This document shows positions 10,639 through 20,821 of a stretch of 64,000 nucleotides of DNA, one piece after another. Location: NCBI RefSeq assembly GCF_000158175.1, contig NZ_DS999411.1, positions 2,122,868-2,186,867 of the forward strand. Reading direction: 5' to 3'. The notes below the pieces were generated by a model. The model saw only the letters and a program-made list of their open reading frames with translations, did not search any database and was not told the DNA's origin. This DNA comes from Luminiphilus syltensis NOR5-1B. Lineage in GTDB: Bacteria > Pseudomonadota > Gammaproteobacteria > Pseudomonadales > Halieaceae. The position numbers were made by a program, and so were the translations under genes. Position 1 is the first letter of the stretch. Every line of letters starts with the position of its first letter.

Positions 10639-11538
10639 ATGAGTGACGGTTACAGCATGGAGATTGATCAATTCATTGACGCGCTGTGGATCGAGCGTGG
10701 TCTGAGCGCCAATACACTGGCGGCGTATCGTCGCGATTTGCGCCAGTTTGCCGACTTTCTTGACGAGCGGGGAATAGCCTCGCTCAAAGCGGCCGATGCC
10801 GGTGCGCTGCAGGGATTTTTGGCGAGCCGCCTGAAAAGCGGGCATTCCAATCGATCGGCGGCCCGGTTTCTATCGACGCTTCGTGGATTTTATCGTTACC
10901 ACCTCCGCGAAAACCGGATCGATCGTGATCCCACACAGTTCATTGACAGTCCGCGTTTGGGCCGGTCGCTGCCGAAATCGATTTCGGAGGCTGATGTCGA
11001 ACGTTTACTGGCGGCGCCAAACGTGGAGGACCCCATCGATTTTCGTGATCGGACGATGCTGGAATTATTGTATGCCTGTGGCTTGCGAGTGACTGAACTC
11101 ACGGGACTTCAGGTCAGCCAACTCAGTCTTAATCAGGGTGTTGTCAGGGTAGTGGGGAAAGGCGATAAGGAGCGGCTTATACCGATTGGTGAGGAGGCAT
11201 TGAGTTGGGTTCAGCAATTTCTGGCGGGGCCCCGGCAGGTTTTGTTGAAGGAGCGAATGAGCGAGGTCCTTTTTCCATCCAATCGAGGGGGGCAGATGAC
11301 TCGCCAGACCTTCTGGTATCGTATTAAACTGCACGCCAAGAGGGCGGGTATTGAAGCCCACCTTTCGCCGCACACATTACGACACGCCTTTGCCACGCAT
11401 TTGATCAACCATGGCGCTGACTTGCGAGTTGTGCAAATGCTTCTTGGACACAGTGATTTGACTACCACTCAGATTTACACGCATGTTGCGCGGCACCGCA
11501 TGCAACAGTTGCATGCCCAGCACCATCCGCGCGGCTAA
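10639..11538 (+). CDS. xerD: Site-specific tyrosine recombinase XerD
   Basis: 299 residues. SAM-like N domain (ALWIERGLSANTLAAYRRDL) and catalytic domain with Arg in CGLRVTELTGL, HTLRHAFATH, LLGH and the Tyr nucleophile in TTTQIYTHV. It acts with XerC at dif in chromosome dimer resolution. Position just before dsbC is as in Pseudomonas, which with the N terminus favours XerD over XerC. ATG 10657 is an alternative start. Confidence 0.94.
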   Translation: MSDGYSMEIDQFIDALWIERGLSANTLAAYRRDLRQFADFLDERGIASLKAADAGALQGFLASRLKSGHSNRSAARFLSTLRGFYRYHLRENRIDRDPTQFIDSPRLGRSLPKSISEADVERLLAAPNVEDPIDFRDRTMLELLYACGLRVTELTGLQVSQLSLNQGVVRVVGKGDKERLIPIGEEALSWVQQFLAGPRQVLLKERMSEVLFPSNRGGQMTRQTFWYRIKLHAKRAGIEAHLSPHTLRHAFATHLINHGADLRVVQMLLGHSDLTTTQIYTHVARHRMQQLHAQHHPRG

Positions 11539-11570
11539 GCCGCTTTGTTTTCGCGACAACGGAATTCACT

Positions 11571-12347
11571 ATGATTTGCACAACGATACGCCTCGCTAAA
11601 CGGTTGTTTTCACCAAGCCATCGAGCCGCGATGGCGTTTATGTTCCTGGTTTTTGGCAGCGTGGCACACGCCGCGGACCTGTCTGCTCTCAAAGACCAGA
11701 TCGAACAGGCGCTGACTCGTGACTCCGGTGTGGAGATGAAGGTCACGGCGATTGAGGAAACCCCGGCTTCTGGTCTGGTGAAGGTAACTCTGGAGAATGG
11801 CCCCGTGCTCTATGCCACCGAGGACGGTGATCATTTCGTGGTAGGTGATCTCTGGTCACTGGGCGGCAACGGCCTGGTTAACCTCTCGGAGAAATCCCGC
11901 TCGGAGGATCGGAAGCGACTCGTCGACGCCATCAGTCCTGAGGATATGATTGTGTTCCCTGCCAAGGGTGAGCGCCGCGCCTATATTACGGTGTTTACGG
12001 ATACCACCTGCTTCTACTGTCAAAAACTGCATCAGGAGGTTTCGGCATTGAACGATAACGGTATCGAAGTGCGTTACCTGGCTTACCCCAGAGCCGGACT
12101 GGATTCTGATGGTGCACGACAGCTGGAGACTGCCTGGTGTTCTTCCGACCGTCGCGCGACGCTAACCGCCCTCAAGAGCGGGGAAACGCGGCCTGAGAAA
12201 ACCTGTGCCGATGCTCCCATTGCAGAGCAATACCAGCTGGGGGTCGAAATGGGCGTCCGAGGTACACCGGCGATAGTCACCAGTGATGGCGAGCTGATCC
12301 CCGGTTACAAGCCTGCCGCCGATATAGCGCTCATGCTGGGCCTGTAG
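11571..12347 (+). CDS. dsbC: Thiol:disulfide interchange protein DsbC
   Basis: 258 residues with a signal peptide ending near AHA (residue about 34). N-terminal dimerisation domain, then a thioredoxin fold with active site C147-F-Y-C150, second structural Cys pair (AWCSS ... KTCAD) and cis-Pro (RGTPAIV). It isomerises wrong disulfides in the periplasm. The classical active site is CGYC; Phe in the second place is uncommon. Confidence 0.93.
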   Translation: MICTTIRLAKRLFSPSHRAAMAFMFLVFGSVAHAADLSALKDQIEQALTRDSGVEMKVTAIEETPASGLVKVTLENGPVLYATEDGDHFVVGDLWSLGGNGLVNLSEKSRSEDRKRLVDAISPEDMIVFPAKGERRAYITVFTDTTCFYCQKLHQEVSALNDNGIEVRYLAYPRAGLDSDGARQLETAWCSSDRRATLTALKSGETRPEKTCADAPIAEQYQLGVEMGVRGTPAIVTSDGELIPGYKPAADIALMLGL

Positions 12348-12396
12348 CGCCGTTCGACACATCCACAATACACCGTCCCCAGGAGTTCAACAGCAG

Positions 12397-13602
12397 GTGA
12401 ACGAGCACTTCCAGCGTATAGATCGGTTGCCGCCGTATGTGTTCAACATTATTGGTGAGCTGAAAACCGCGGCCCGGGCGCGCGGCGAAGATATTATCGA
12501 TTTTGGTATGGGCAATCCGGATCAGCCTACGCCACAGCATATTGTCGACAAGCTGTGTGAAACAGTGGGCCGTGGCGATACCCACCGCTATTCACAGTCA
12601 AAAGGGATTCCGCGTCTTCGCAAGGCGATTTGTGATTGGTACCAACGTCGCTACGACGTAACGCTGGATCCCGAGGCCGAGGCGATTGTTACGCTGGGGT
12701 CAAAAGAGGGTCTGGCGCATTTGGCGCTGGCAACTACCAGTCCTGGTGACGCGATACTGGTGCCCAATCCGTCGTATCCCATACACCCCTATGGCTTCGT
12801 CATTTCCGGTGCTGACCTACGTCATGTGCCGATGACCGACGAGGCGACTTTTTTCGACGAACTTGAGGCAGCAATCAGGAACTCGTTCCCCAAACCCAAA
12901 ATGCTGGTTCTGAATTTTCCGTCCAACCCGACCGGCCACTGCGTGGAGTTAGATTTTTTCGAGAAGGTCATCAGGGTTGCCCGGGAGCAGGGTATTTGGG
13001 TGGTGCATGATCTCGCTTATGCGGACCTCTGCTTCGACGGTTATCAGGCGCCGAGTATTCTCCAGGTTGAGGGCGCCCGCGACATTGCCGTGGAGTTCTA
13101 CACCCTTTCAAAAAGTTACAATATGCCGGGTTGGAGGGTGGGTTTTTGCTGTGGTAACCCGGCTCTCATTGCCGCGCTCACCCGAATAAAATCCTATCTC
13201 GATTATGGGGTCTTTACCCCGGTGCAGGTAGCCGCGATTGCAGCTCTTGAGGGAGACCAGCAATGCGTTACCGAGATTTGTGAGCGCTACCGTCGACGCA
13301 GAGATGTGCTCTGCAGTGGGCTTAATGAGGCGGGTTGGCCGATAACGCCCCCGAAAGCGACCATGTTTGTCTGGGCGGAAATACCCGAGCCGCTGCGTCA
13401 TCTGGGATCGGTAGAATTCAGTAAACGCTTGTTGTCTGAGGCGGGTGTCGCGGTATCGCCAGGTGTGGGTTTTGGCGATTATGGTGAGGGTTTTGTGCGT
13501 TTTGGTTTGATTGAGAATGAGCATCGTACTCGTCAGGCAATTCGGGGTATCAAGCGGATGCTGCGGTCATATGGCATTGGAAAGAGTGGGGAGAAGCAGT
13601 GA
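12397..13602 (+). CDS. alaC: PLP-dependent aminotransferase, AlaC-like
   Basis: 401 residues, GTG start at 12397. Class I/II aminotransferase: NFPSNPTGHCV, VHDLAYADLCFDG and PLP-Lys in FYTLSKSYNMPGWRVGF. Closest to glutamate-pyruvate transaminase AlaC/YfdZ. Its stop overlaps the hom start (GTGA), so it is coupled to threonine synthesis; a role supplying alanine or another amino acid is inferred. Confidence 0.88.
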   Translation: MNEHFQRIDRLPPYVFNIIGELKTAARARGEDIIDFGMGNPDQPTPQHIVDKLCETVGRGDTHRYSQSKGIPRLRKAICDWYQRRYDVTLDPEAEAIVTLGSKEGLAHLALATTSPGDAILVPNPSYPIHPYGFVISGADLRHVPMTDEATFFDELEAAIRNSFPKPKMLVLNFPSNPTGHCVELDFFEKVIRVAREQGIWVVHDLAYADLCFDGYQAPSILQVEGARDIAVEFYTLSKSYNMPGWRVGFCCGNPALIAALTRIKSYLDYGVFTPVQVAAIAALEGDQQCVTEICERYRRRRDVLCSGLNEAGWPITPPKATMFVWAEIPEPLRHLGSVEFSKRLLSEAGVAVSPGVGFGDYGEGFVRFGLIENEHRTRQAIRGIKRMLRSYGIGKSGEKQ

Positions 13603-14921
13603 GTACGCGGTCAGTCAATGTGGGGATTTGTGGGCTGGGTACTGTTGCCAGCGGCCTGGTCAATATTATCAATCGTCAGTCGGCGCTGTTGCGCGATCGG
13701 GCCGACGCCGACCTGCGGCTGGTTCATATAGGCGCGCGTCGCGACAACCCGGTTTGTGATATCTCACCGTATCGGGTGAGCCGCGATATTTTTCAGGTCG
13801 TCGATGACCCGGAAGTGGATATTGTTATTGAGCTAATTGGAGGCACTACCGCGGCGAAAGAGCTTGTGGAGCGCGCGCTGCATCAGGGCAAGCACGTTAT
13901 CACGGCCAACAAGGCGCTTATCGCTGAGCACGGCAACGCGCTATTTGCACTCGCGGAGAGCAAGGGGCTCGCCCTGCGATTCGAAGCGGCGGTCGCCGGT
14001 GGTATTCCCATTGTGAAAACGCTGCGTGAAGGATTGGCGGGCAACCAGATTGAGGGCATCACCGGCATTATTAATGGCACGGGAAATTACATTCTCAGCG
14101 AAATGGCGTCTGCCGGTCGGTCCTTTGATGAGGTCCTGAAGGAGGCACAGGCGCTCGGCTATGCTGAAGCCGATCCGACCTTCGATATCGATGGCACTGA
14201 TGCCGCACAAAAACTGGTGATACTCGCATCGATTGCTTTCGGCATTCCTTTGGCGATTGACGCTCCCTTTAAAGAGGGTATCGACAGAGTGGGTGCGGAT
14301 GATCTTGAGTACGCCCAGGAGCTGGGTTATCGCATTAAGCATCTGGGTATCGCACGGATCGCCGGTGAGAAAATTGACTTGCGTGTGCATCCCACCCTGA
14401 TTCCCGAGCAAAAATCGATTGCCTCGATCGATGGCGTTCTCAACGCCGTACAGCTCGAGGGTGACGCGGTGGGGGAGGTATTGATGACCGGGGCCGGTGC
14501 GGGTGCCGGACCTACCGCTTCCGCTGTGTGCGCCGATCTTATCGATCTCGCCCGCTCGCTGGGTGCGGGTCAGAATTGCGCCATTCCTGCGCTGGGTGTT
14601 CCGCTGGCCAAACTCCAGGCGCGCGAACTGCTACCCAGAGAGGCGGTCACTACGCCCTGGTACCTGCGGATTATTGCCAGCGACAAGGCAGGGGTTATGG
14701 CAGAGATTACCCAACTGCTGGGCGAGGAGGGTATTAGCATCGAGTCGTTGATACAGAAAGCTCCGGAGCGTGGGGAAACTCACGTACCCATTATTATTCT
14801 GACCGATGCAGCGGCGGGCGGCGCCATGCAAAATGCAGTGCTGAGCATTACCGCGCTCGATGCCATTCAGGGTGATATTGTCGCATTGCGAGTCGAGGAT
14901 TTTGAGGAGCACGGGTCGTGA
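13599..14921 (+). CDS. hom: Homoserine dehydrogenase
   Basis: 440 residues, GTG start overlapping the previous stop. NAD(P)-binding GICGLGTVASGLV, catalytic domain (GGIPIVKTLREGLAGN, INGTGNYILSEM, GYAEADPTFDIDGTDAAQKL) and a C-terminal ACT domain (from about residue 350) for feedback control, probably by threonine. It makes homoserine for threonine and methionine. Confidence 0.97.
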   Translation: MSTRSVNVGICGLGTVASGLVNIINRQSALLRDRADADLRLVHIGARRDNPVCDISPYRVSRDIFQVVDDPEVDIVIELIGGTTAAKELVERALHQGKHVITANKALIAEHGNALFALAESKGLALRFEAAVAGGIPIVKTLREGLAGNQIEGITGIINGTGNYILSEMASAGRSFDEVLKEAQALGYAEADPTFDIDGTDAAQKLVILASIAFGIPLAIDAPFKEGIDRVGADDLEYAQELGYRIKHLGIARIAGEKIDLRVHPTLIPEQKSIASIDGVLNAVQLEGDAVGEVLMTGAGAGAGPTASAVCADLIDLARSLGAGQNCAIPALGVPLAKLQARELLPREAVTTPWYLRIIASDKAGVMAEITQLLGEEGISIESLIQKAPERGETHVPIIILTDAAAGGAMQNAVLSITALDAIQGDIVALRVEDFEEHGS

Positions 14922-16321
14922 CCATCCGCTATGTGAGTACGCGTGGTGCGGCGCCCTCGCTGGATTTCGAGCAGGTGCTCCTCACCGGGCTGGCGGCAGA
15001 CGGCGGGCTTTACGTCCCGGATCAGTTGCCAGAGTTTAGCCTCGAGCAGATACGCTCCTGGCGGGAGCTCGATTACCCCAGTCTTGCCCTGGAGATCCTG
15101 CAGCCGTTTGTTGAAGGGAGTATTCCGCGAGAGGACTTGAAGACCATTCTTGCGGATACCTACCGTGATTTTCGTCACAGTGCGGTGGCACCTCTGCAGC
15201 AACTGGATACCAACCAATGGGTTCTGGAGCTTTTCCACGGGCCTACATTGGCGTTTAAAGATTTTGCACTGCAGCTGCTGGGTAGACTACTGGATTACAT
15301 GCTCGAGCGACGGCAGCAGAAGATCGTCATTATGGGCGCGACCTCGGGGGATACCGGTTCCGCCGCGATTGAGGGCTGTCGGCGCTGTAAAAATATTGAT
15401 ATTTTTATCCTCCATCCGCACGATGCGGTGTCCGACGTTCAGCGCCGACAAATGACCACGGTCGCTGGGGATAACATCCATAACATCGCGCTTCAGGGTA
15501 ACTTTGATGACTGTCAGGCGATGGTCAAGTCGAGTTTTGTCGCACCTGACTTTTTGCCTGACGGGCGATCCCTGGTGGCGGTCAACTCGATCAACTGGGC
15601 GCGCATCATGGCCCAGATCGTCTATTACTTTTACTCAGCGCTGGCGCTCGGTGGTCCTGACCGCCCGGTTAATTTCTCGGTACCCACGGGGAATTTCGGC
15701 GATATTTTTGCCGGTTACCTGGCGCGGCAAATGGGCTTGCCGATTGATCGGCTCGTCATTGCCACCAACCGGAATGATGTACTCCACCAGGTGCTTGAAA
15801 CCGGCACCTACCGCCGCCTGCCACTTGAGAAGTCCTTGTCGCCGAGTATGGATATTACGGTCTCTTCCAACTTTGAGCGGCTGATGTTTGATATGTACCA
15901 CCGTGACGGGTCGGTGATAGCCCAACTGATGGATACCTTCGCCAGCGGTGAAATCGAACTGGACGCCTCCGCCATGGCTGAGGCCCGCGGGCTTTTTGCC
16001 AGCCACCGAGTATCTGATGCGCTCACGTGCCAGACAATTGCCCGGGTCTGGAGTGACTGCGGGTATCTGCTGGATCCGCACAGCGCAATCGGTGTTGCAG
16101 CGGCGGGGGCCTGCGCACTGGGCGACGGCAACCCGATGGTAACGCTGGCGACCGCGCACCCCGCCAAGTTCCCCGACGCGATCAGCGCGGCCGGCGTATT
16201 GAGCTCCCCCGAGCTACCTGCGCACCTGGCGGATTTGTTTGAGCGTGAAGAGCGATATACGGTGCTCGAGAACCAGTTGTCCACAGTGCAAACCTTTATG
16301 GCGGAACACTGCAGCGCCTGA
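14918..16321 (+). CDS. thrC: Threonine synthase
   Basis: 467 residues, GTG start overlapping the hom stop by 4 bases. PLP-Lys in LAFKDFALQ, phosphate-binding ATSGDTGSAAI, and SVPTGNFGDIFAGY. It converts O-phosphohomoserine to threonine. The thrB function (homoserine kinase) is not in the window. The stop overlaps the recJ start (TGATG). Confidence 0.97.
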   Translation: MTIRYVSTRGAAPSLDFEQVLLTGLAADGGLYVPDQLPEFSLEQIRSWRELDYPSLALEILQPFVEGSIPREDLKTILADTYRDFRHSAVAPLQQLDTNQWVLELFHGPTLAFKDFALQLLGRLLDYMLERRQQKIVIMGATSGDTGSAAIEGCRRCKNIDIFILHPHDAVSDVQRRQMTTVAGDNIHNIALQGNFDDCQAMVKSSFVAPDFLPDGRSLVAVNSINWARIMAQIVYYFYSALALGGPDRPVNFSVPTGNFGDIFAGYLARQMGLPIDRLVIATNRNDVLHQVLETGTYRRLPLEKSLSPSMDITVSSNFERLMFDMYHRDGSVIAQLMDTFASGEIELDASAMAEARGLFASHRVSDALTCQTIARVWSDCGYLLDPHSAIGVAAAGACALGDGNPMVTLATAHPAKFPDAISAAGVLSSPELPAHLADLFEREERYTVLENQLSTVQTFMAEHCSA

Positions 16322-18048
16322 TGCCACCTGAAATCAAGCAGCGCCCCGCCCGGATAACGTCGGCCCTCGCATCATCGGGCCTGTCGCCATTGCTGCAAAG
16401 AATCTATGCCGCCAGGGGTATTTCCGATACGCAAGCGCTCGATCTGACGCTGGGTCGGCTTTTGCCGCCTGGTCAGCTCCATCGGGCAGATGAGGCTGCA
16501 ATGCTGCTCGCTGATGCCATCGAGGGCGAAGCTCGGGTCGTGGTGGTCGGTGATTTCGATGCCGATGGCGCCACCAGCTGTTGTCTGGCCGTCAGCGTAC
16601 TCAGGGAGATGGGCCTGCAGGAAGTCAGTTACCTGGTTCCCAATCGCTTTGAATATGGATACGGTCTCACGCCGGAAATTGTCGCCATCGCGGCGGAGCG
16701 AGCGCCGGACCTGATCATCACGGTCGATAATGGCATCGCCAGCCACGATGGCGTCATGGCGGCTCAAAGCGCCGGTATCAGTGTGCTGGTTACGGATCAT
16801 CACCTGCCAGGTGATACCTTGCCCCCCGCCGATGTGATCGTCAATCCGAACCAGCCCCGATGCACGTTTCCCAGTAAATCCCTGGCCGGCGTGGGTGTTA
16901 TGTTTTATGTGCTCACTGCGCTCCGTGCCGAATTGCGTCAGCGCGGGTGGTTTGAGCTTATCGGCAGGGATGCTCCAAATCTGGGTAATGCGCTCGATCT
17001 GGTGGCGCTGGGCACCGTAGCGGATGTGGTGCCACTCGACCACAACAACCGCATACTCGTCGATGCCGGACTCAAACGCATCCGCGGCGGTCGGGGCCGG
17101 CCGGGCATCGAGGCACTATTTGAAGTGGCGGGCAGGGATTACCGACAAGCCACGAGTGTTGATCTGGGCTTCGTTGCCGGCCCCAGACTCAATGCGGCGG
17201 GGCGCCTCGAGGATATGTCGGTGGGTATTGAGTGCCTGCTGGCGACCTCCACGGCGTCCGCGCGACCGCTGGCGCAGCGTTTGCATGACCTGAATCGGGA
17301 GCGCAGGGATATCGAGCAGAACATGCAGGATGAAGCGCTCGATCAACTCTCTCATTTTGAACTCAACGAGACCGGACTCCCCTTTGCGCTTTCACTTTAT
17401 GATCCCGCCTGGCATCAGGGCGTGGTGGGCATACTGGCGTCGCGGATACGTGAGCGTTATCACCGCCCCACGATCGTCTTCGCTGACGCGGGAGAGGGTG
17501 AGCTAAAGGGCTCCGGTCGCTCACTGCCGTCGTTGCACATTCGTGATGCGCTGGATCGCGTGGCAACCCAAAACCCGGGTCTGGTGACTCGCTTTGGCGG
17601 TCATGCCATGGCGGCTGGGCTCAGCCTTGCCACGAATCGACTGGAGGATTTCCGGCGGGCCTTCGATCACGTGGTCGCGGAGATGCTCGGACATCAGGCG
17701 CCCGCCGCCGAGTTCATATCTGACGGGGCATTATCCAGTCCAGAGTTTTGCCTCGAAAATGCGGAGATGCTGGCCGCAGCCGGACCGTGGGGGCAGGGGT
17801 TTCCCGAGCCCACCTTTGATGGTCAATTCACGGTTGTAGAGCAACGGCTGGTGGGTGAAAAACACCTCAAGCTGCGTCTTGAGAGCGGTGGCGCTGCACT
17901 CGACGCAATAGCGTTTAACGTTGATCTCGGTATCTGGCCAAATCCAGCGACAAACTCGATACAAGCCCTGTACCGGTTGGGAATTAATCAATATCGCGGC
18001 GATCGATCGCCCCAGCTGGTGATCAGCGAGCTATGGCCTTTGCACTGA
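16321..18048 (+). CDS. recJ: Single-stranded-DNA-specific exonuclease RecJ
   Basis: 575 residues. DHH/DHHA1 phosphoesterase: VVGDFDADGATSCCL, VTVDNGI, VTDHHLPGD, NPNQP, ALGTVADVVPL, then DHHA1 with GSGRS and RFGGHAMAAGLSL, and the C-terminal OB domain. 5'-3' ssDNA exonuclease of RecF-type recombination and mismatch repair. Confidence 0.96.
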   Translation: MPPEIKQRPARITSALASSGLSPLLQRIYAARGISDTQALDLTLGRLLPPGQLHRADEAAMLLADAIEGEARVVVVGDFDADGATSCCLAVSVLREMGLQEVSYLVPNRFEYGYGLTPEIVAIAAERAPDLIITVDNGIASHDGVMAAQSAGISVLVTDHHLPGDTLPPADVIVNPNQPRCTFPSKSLAGVGVMFYVLTALRAELRQRGWFELIGRDAPNLGNALDLVALGTVADVVPLDHNNRILVDAGLKRIRGGRGRPGIEALFEVAGRDYRQATSVDLGFVAGPRLNAAGRLEDMSVGIECLLATSTASARPLAQRLHDLNRERRDIEQNMQDEALDQLSHFELNETGLPFALSLYDPAWHQGVVGILASRIRERYHRPTIVFADAGEGELKGSGRSLPSLHIRDALDRVATQNPGLVTRFGGHAMAAGLSLATNRLEDFRRAFDHVVAEMLGHQAPAAEFISDGALSSPEFCLENAEMLAAAGPWGQGFPEPTFDGQFTVVEQRLVGEKHLKLRLESGGAALDAIAFNVDLGIWPNPATNSIQALYRLGINQYRGDRSPQLVISELWPLH

Positions 18049-18129
18049 GTGCCGCGTTGCCGACTCGGCTGGCTACCACCCTGACAGTCCAGTAGACTCT
18101 GCGCCCCATTCACAGGAATAGCCATCACG

Positions 18130-19228
18130 ATGTTGGAAATTAACCCATTGCTGCTGCAACTCAAGGACATCCGGGAGCGCACCGACGTTCTTAGGGGGTA
18201 TCTTTGACTATGCCGAGAAAAAAGATCGCTTAGCTGAAGTCGAGCTGGAACTGGCCGAACCGTCGGTTTGGGAAGATGCCGAGCGTGCCCAGGCGCTTGG
18301 CCGAGAAAGAGCCTCCCTGGAAAATATTGTTACCACGATAGAAACTCTCGACGCCGGCCACGGTGACGCGGAAGATCTGCTGCAAATGGCGGCCAGCGAG
18401 GATGATGAGGAAACCGTTCAGGCGGTGACCGATGATATGGCCAACCTCATGCAGGCGTTGGAGGCTCTGGAGTTCAGGCGCATGTTCTCGGGCGAAATGG
18501 ACGATGCCAATGCCTTTCTTGACATCCAGGCGGGTTCGGGTGGAACCGAGGCGCAGGATTGGGCAGAGATGCTGCTGCGTATGTATCTGCGATGGGGTGA
18601 GAGTCGCGGCTTTAAAACGACCTTGGTAGAAGTCTCTGCTGGCGATGTTGCGGGCATAAAGAGTGCGACTATTCAGTTCGAAGGGGAGTACCCCTTTGGT
18701 TGGATTCGAACCGAGACGGGTGTTCACCGATTGGTGCGCAAGTCGCCGTTCGATAGTGGTAACCGGCGACATACCTCCTTTGCGTCAGTCTTCGTATCAC
18801 CGGAAGTCGATGACAATATCGATATTGAAATCAACCCCGCCGATCTGCGTGTCGACACCTACCGATCCAGTGGCGCCGGTGGCCAGCACGTGAATACCAC
18901 GGACTCTGCAGTGCGTATTACCCACGTCCCTACCAATGTAGTGGCCAGTTGCCAAACCGAGCGCTCTCAGCACCAGAACAGGGATCGTGCGATGAAACAA
19001 TTACGGGCAAAACTGTATGAGCTCGAGATCCAAAAACGCAACGCCGAGGCGCAGGCGATGGAAGACAGTAAAGCCGATATTGGCTGGGGTAGTCAGATCC
19101 GCTCTTATGTGCTCGATGACTCCAGAATCAAGGACTTGCGTACCGGTGTGGAAACGCATAACACCCAGGCGGTTCTCGATGGTGACCTGGATCAGTTTAT
19201 TGAGGCTTCGCTGAAGCAGGGTTTGTGA
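18130..19228 (+). CDS. prfB: Peptide chain release factor 2, with programmed +1 frameshift
   Basis: The gene is in two frames. Frame one starts at ATG 18130 and meets TGA at 18205-18207 (codon 26). The classical recoding site is complete: internal Shine-Dalgarno AGGGGG (18193-18198), TAT, CTT, TGA, C. Shifting +1 gives GAC from 18206 and an open frame to 19228, for 365 residues, the standard RF2 length. It has the stop-reading tripeptide SPF (in VRKSPFDSG) and the GGQ loop ([12 protein letters not shown]). RF2 level sets its own synthesis through the UGA. Confidence 0.97.
18193..18208 (+). promoter_or_regulatory. RF2 programmed frameshift site
   Basis: AGGGGG-TAT-CTT-TGA-C: Shine-Dalgarno-like hexamer three bases before the slippery CTT, with in-frame UGA and a following C that weakens termination. 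Identical in logic to the E. coli prfB site. Confidence 0.96.
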
Positions 19229-19239
19229 GGAATAACGAG

Positions 19240-20730
19240 ATGAACGACCAGGAAAAACAGGCGCCAGTCGATGAGAACAAGTTGATTGCGGAGCGGCGCA
19301 GCAAACTCGCCGCGATCCGTGAAAAGCGAAACCCCTTTCCCAATGACTTCCGCCGCACGGCTCACGCGGGTGATTTGCAGGCTGAGTTTTCTGAAGAGAC
19401 CAAAGAAGCGCTGGAGTCGGCGAACCGCTCCTTCAAGGTTGCGGGGCGTCTGATCCGGAACCGCGGCGCGTTTCTCCTGATCGAGGAGGGTGGCGATACG
19501 ATTCAACTCTATGTGAATCGCAAAGGCCTGAGCGAGGAAACCCTTGCGGAGATTAAAGCGTGGGATCTCGGGGATATTGTTTGTGCCGAGGGGCCCCTGC
19601 ACAAGAGCGGCAAGGGAGACCTGTACATCAACATGGAGACCGCAGGCTTGCTAACCAAGGCGCTGCGTCCGCTGCCCGATAAATACCACGGTCTTGCTGA
19701 TCAGGAACTGCGTTATCGCCAGCGCTACGTCGATCTGATTGCCAATCCCGAGGTTCGGGATATCTTCCGTGTGCGCTCAGAGACCATTAATTTTATCCGG
19801 AGGTTTCTCAACGACCGCGGTTTTATGGAGGTCGAGACCCCCATGATGCATCCGATACCCGGTGGAGCCGCGGCGAAGCCCTTTGTGACGCATCACAATG
19901 CCCTCGATATGGATATGTACCTCCGTATCGCACCGGAGCTTTACCTGAAACGACTCACGGTCGGCGGCTTTGAAAAGGTCTATGAAGTCAACCGTAACTT
20001 CCGCAATGAGGGGCTATCGACAAGGCATAACCCCGAATTCACCATGCTGGAATATTATTGGGCGTATGCGGATTACCGCGATGCCATGGACATGACCGAG
20101 CAGCTGCTGCGGGAGTTGACCCAATCCGTACTGGGTGACACATGTGTCACCTATGGCGAGGAGCAGTTTGACTTTGGTAAACCCTTTGCCCGCATGACCG
20201 TGGTGGAGGCGATATTGCATTTCAATCCCGATATCAGCCTCGAGGCAGTTGCGGATCCCGATGCTGCGAGGCGCCTCGCCAGTGATCTGGGTATTGCCCT
20301 CAAGCCGAGCTGGGGTTTGGGCAAGGTACAGATCGAAATATTTGAAGCAACGGCCGAGCATCGCTTGCAGCAGCCCACCTTTATCACCGCCTACCCTACC
20401 GAGGTGTCACCGCTGGCGCGCCGCAATGACGACGACCCTTTTGTAACCGATCGTTTTGAATTTTTTGTTGGCGGTAGAGAGATTGCCAATGGATTCAGTG
20501 AGCTCAATGACGCCGAGGATCAGGCGGAGCGATTCCGCGCACAAGTAGCAGAAAAAGAGGCGGGAGACGAGGAGGCCATGCACTACGATCATGACTATGT
20601 TCGTGCGCTCGAGTACGGTATGCCACCGACCGCCGGTGAAGGTATCGGTATTGATCGTCTGGTGATGTTGCTGACCGACTCACCGTCCATCAGGGACGTT
20701 TTACTGTTTCCCCATATGCGTCCCGAGTGA
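19240..20730 (+). CDS. lysS: Lysyl-tRNA synthetase (class II)
   Basis: 496 residues from ATG 19240, which has GAGG nine bases upstream; GTG 19225 is in frame but without a ribosome site. OB-fold anticodon domain, then class II motifs: motif 2 [20 protein letters not shown] and motif 3 [13 protein letters not shown]. prfB-lysS order is standard. Confidence 0.96.
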   Translation: MNDQEKQAPVDENKLIAERRSKLAAIREKRNPFPNDFRRTAHAGDLQAEFSEETKEALESANRSFKVAGRLIRNRGAFLLIEEGGDTIQLYVNRKGLSEETLAEIKAWDLGDIVCAEGPLHKSGKGDLYINMETAGLLTKALRPLPDKYHGLADQELRYRQRYVDLIANPEVRDIFRVRSETINFIRRFLNDRGFMEVETPMMHPIPGGAAAKPFVTHHNALDMDMYLRIAPELYLKRLTVGGFEKVYEVNRNFRNEGLSTRHNPEFTMLEYYWAYADYRDAMDMTEQLLRELTQSVLGDTCVTYGEEQFDFGKPFARMTVVEAILHFNPDISLEAVADPDAARRLASDLGIALKPSWGLGKVQIEIFEATAEHRLQQPTFITAYPTEVSPLARRNDDDPFVTDRFEFFVGGREIANGFSELNDAEDQAERFRAQVAEKEAGDEEAMHYDHDYVRALEYGMPPTAGEGIGIDRLVMLLTDSPSIRDVLLFPHMRPE

Positions 20731-20767
20731 CCATTTTTTAAAACATGCAAAGCCCTCGCGGTTCGCG

Positions 20768-20796
20768 TTGGCACAAAGCGGCACTGGTGCTATTCT
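20768..20796 (+). promoter_or_regulatory. Probable sigma70 promoter of the lipoprotein gene
   Basis: TTGGCA and TATTCT with 17 bases between. Its position supports translation from GTG 20822 rather than from the in-frame start at 20768. Confidence 0.55.
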
Positions 20797-20821
20797 TGTG
20801 ACAAATTACCAAGGACGTGCC

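Noticed and set aside
18130..18207. Short 25-codon ORF before RF2, or a prfB frameshift mutation
   Set aside because: It has every element of the conserved programmed +1 site, so it is regulation and not damage.
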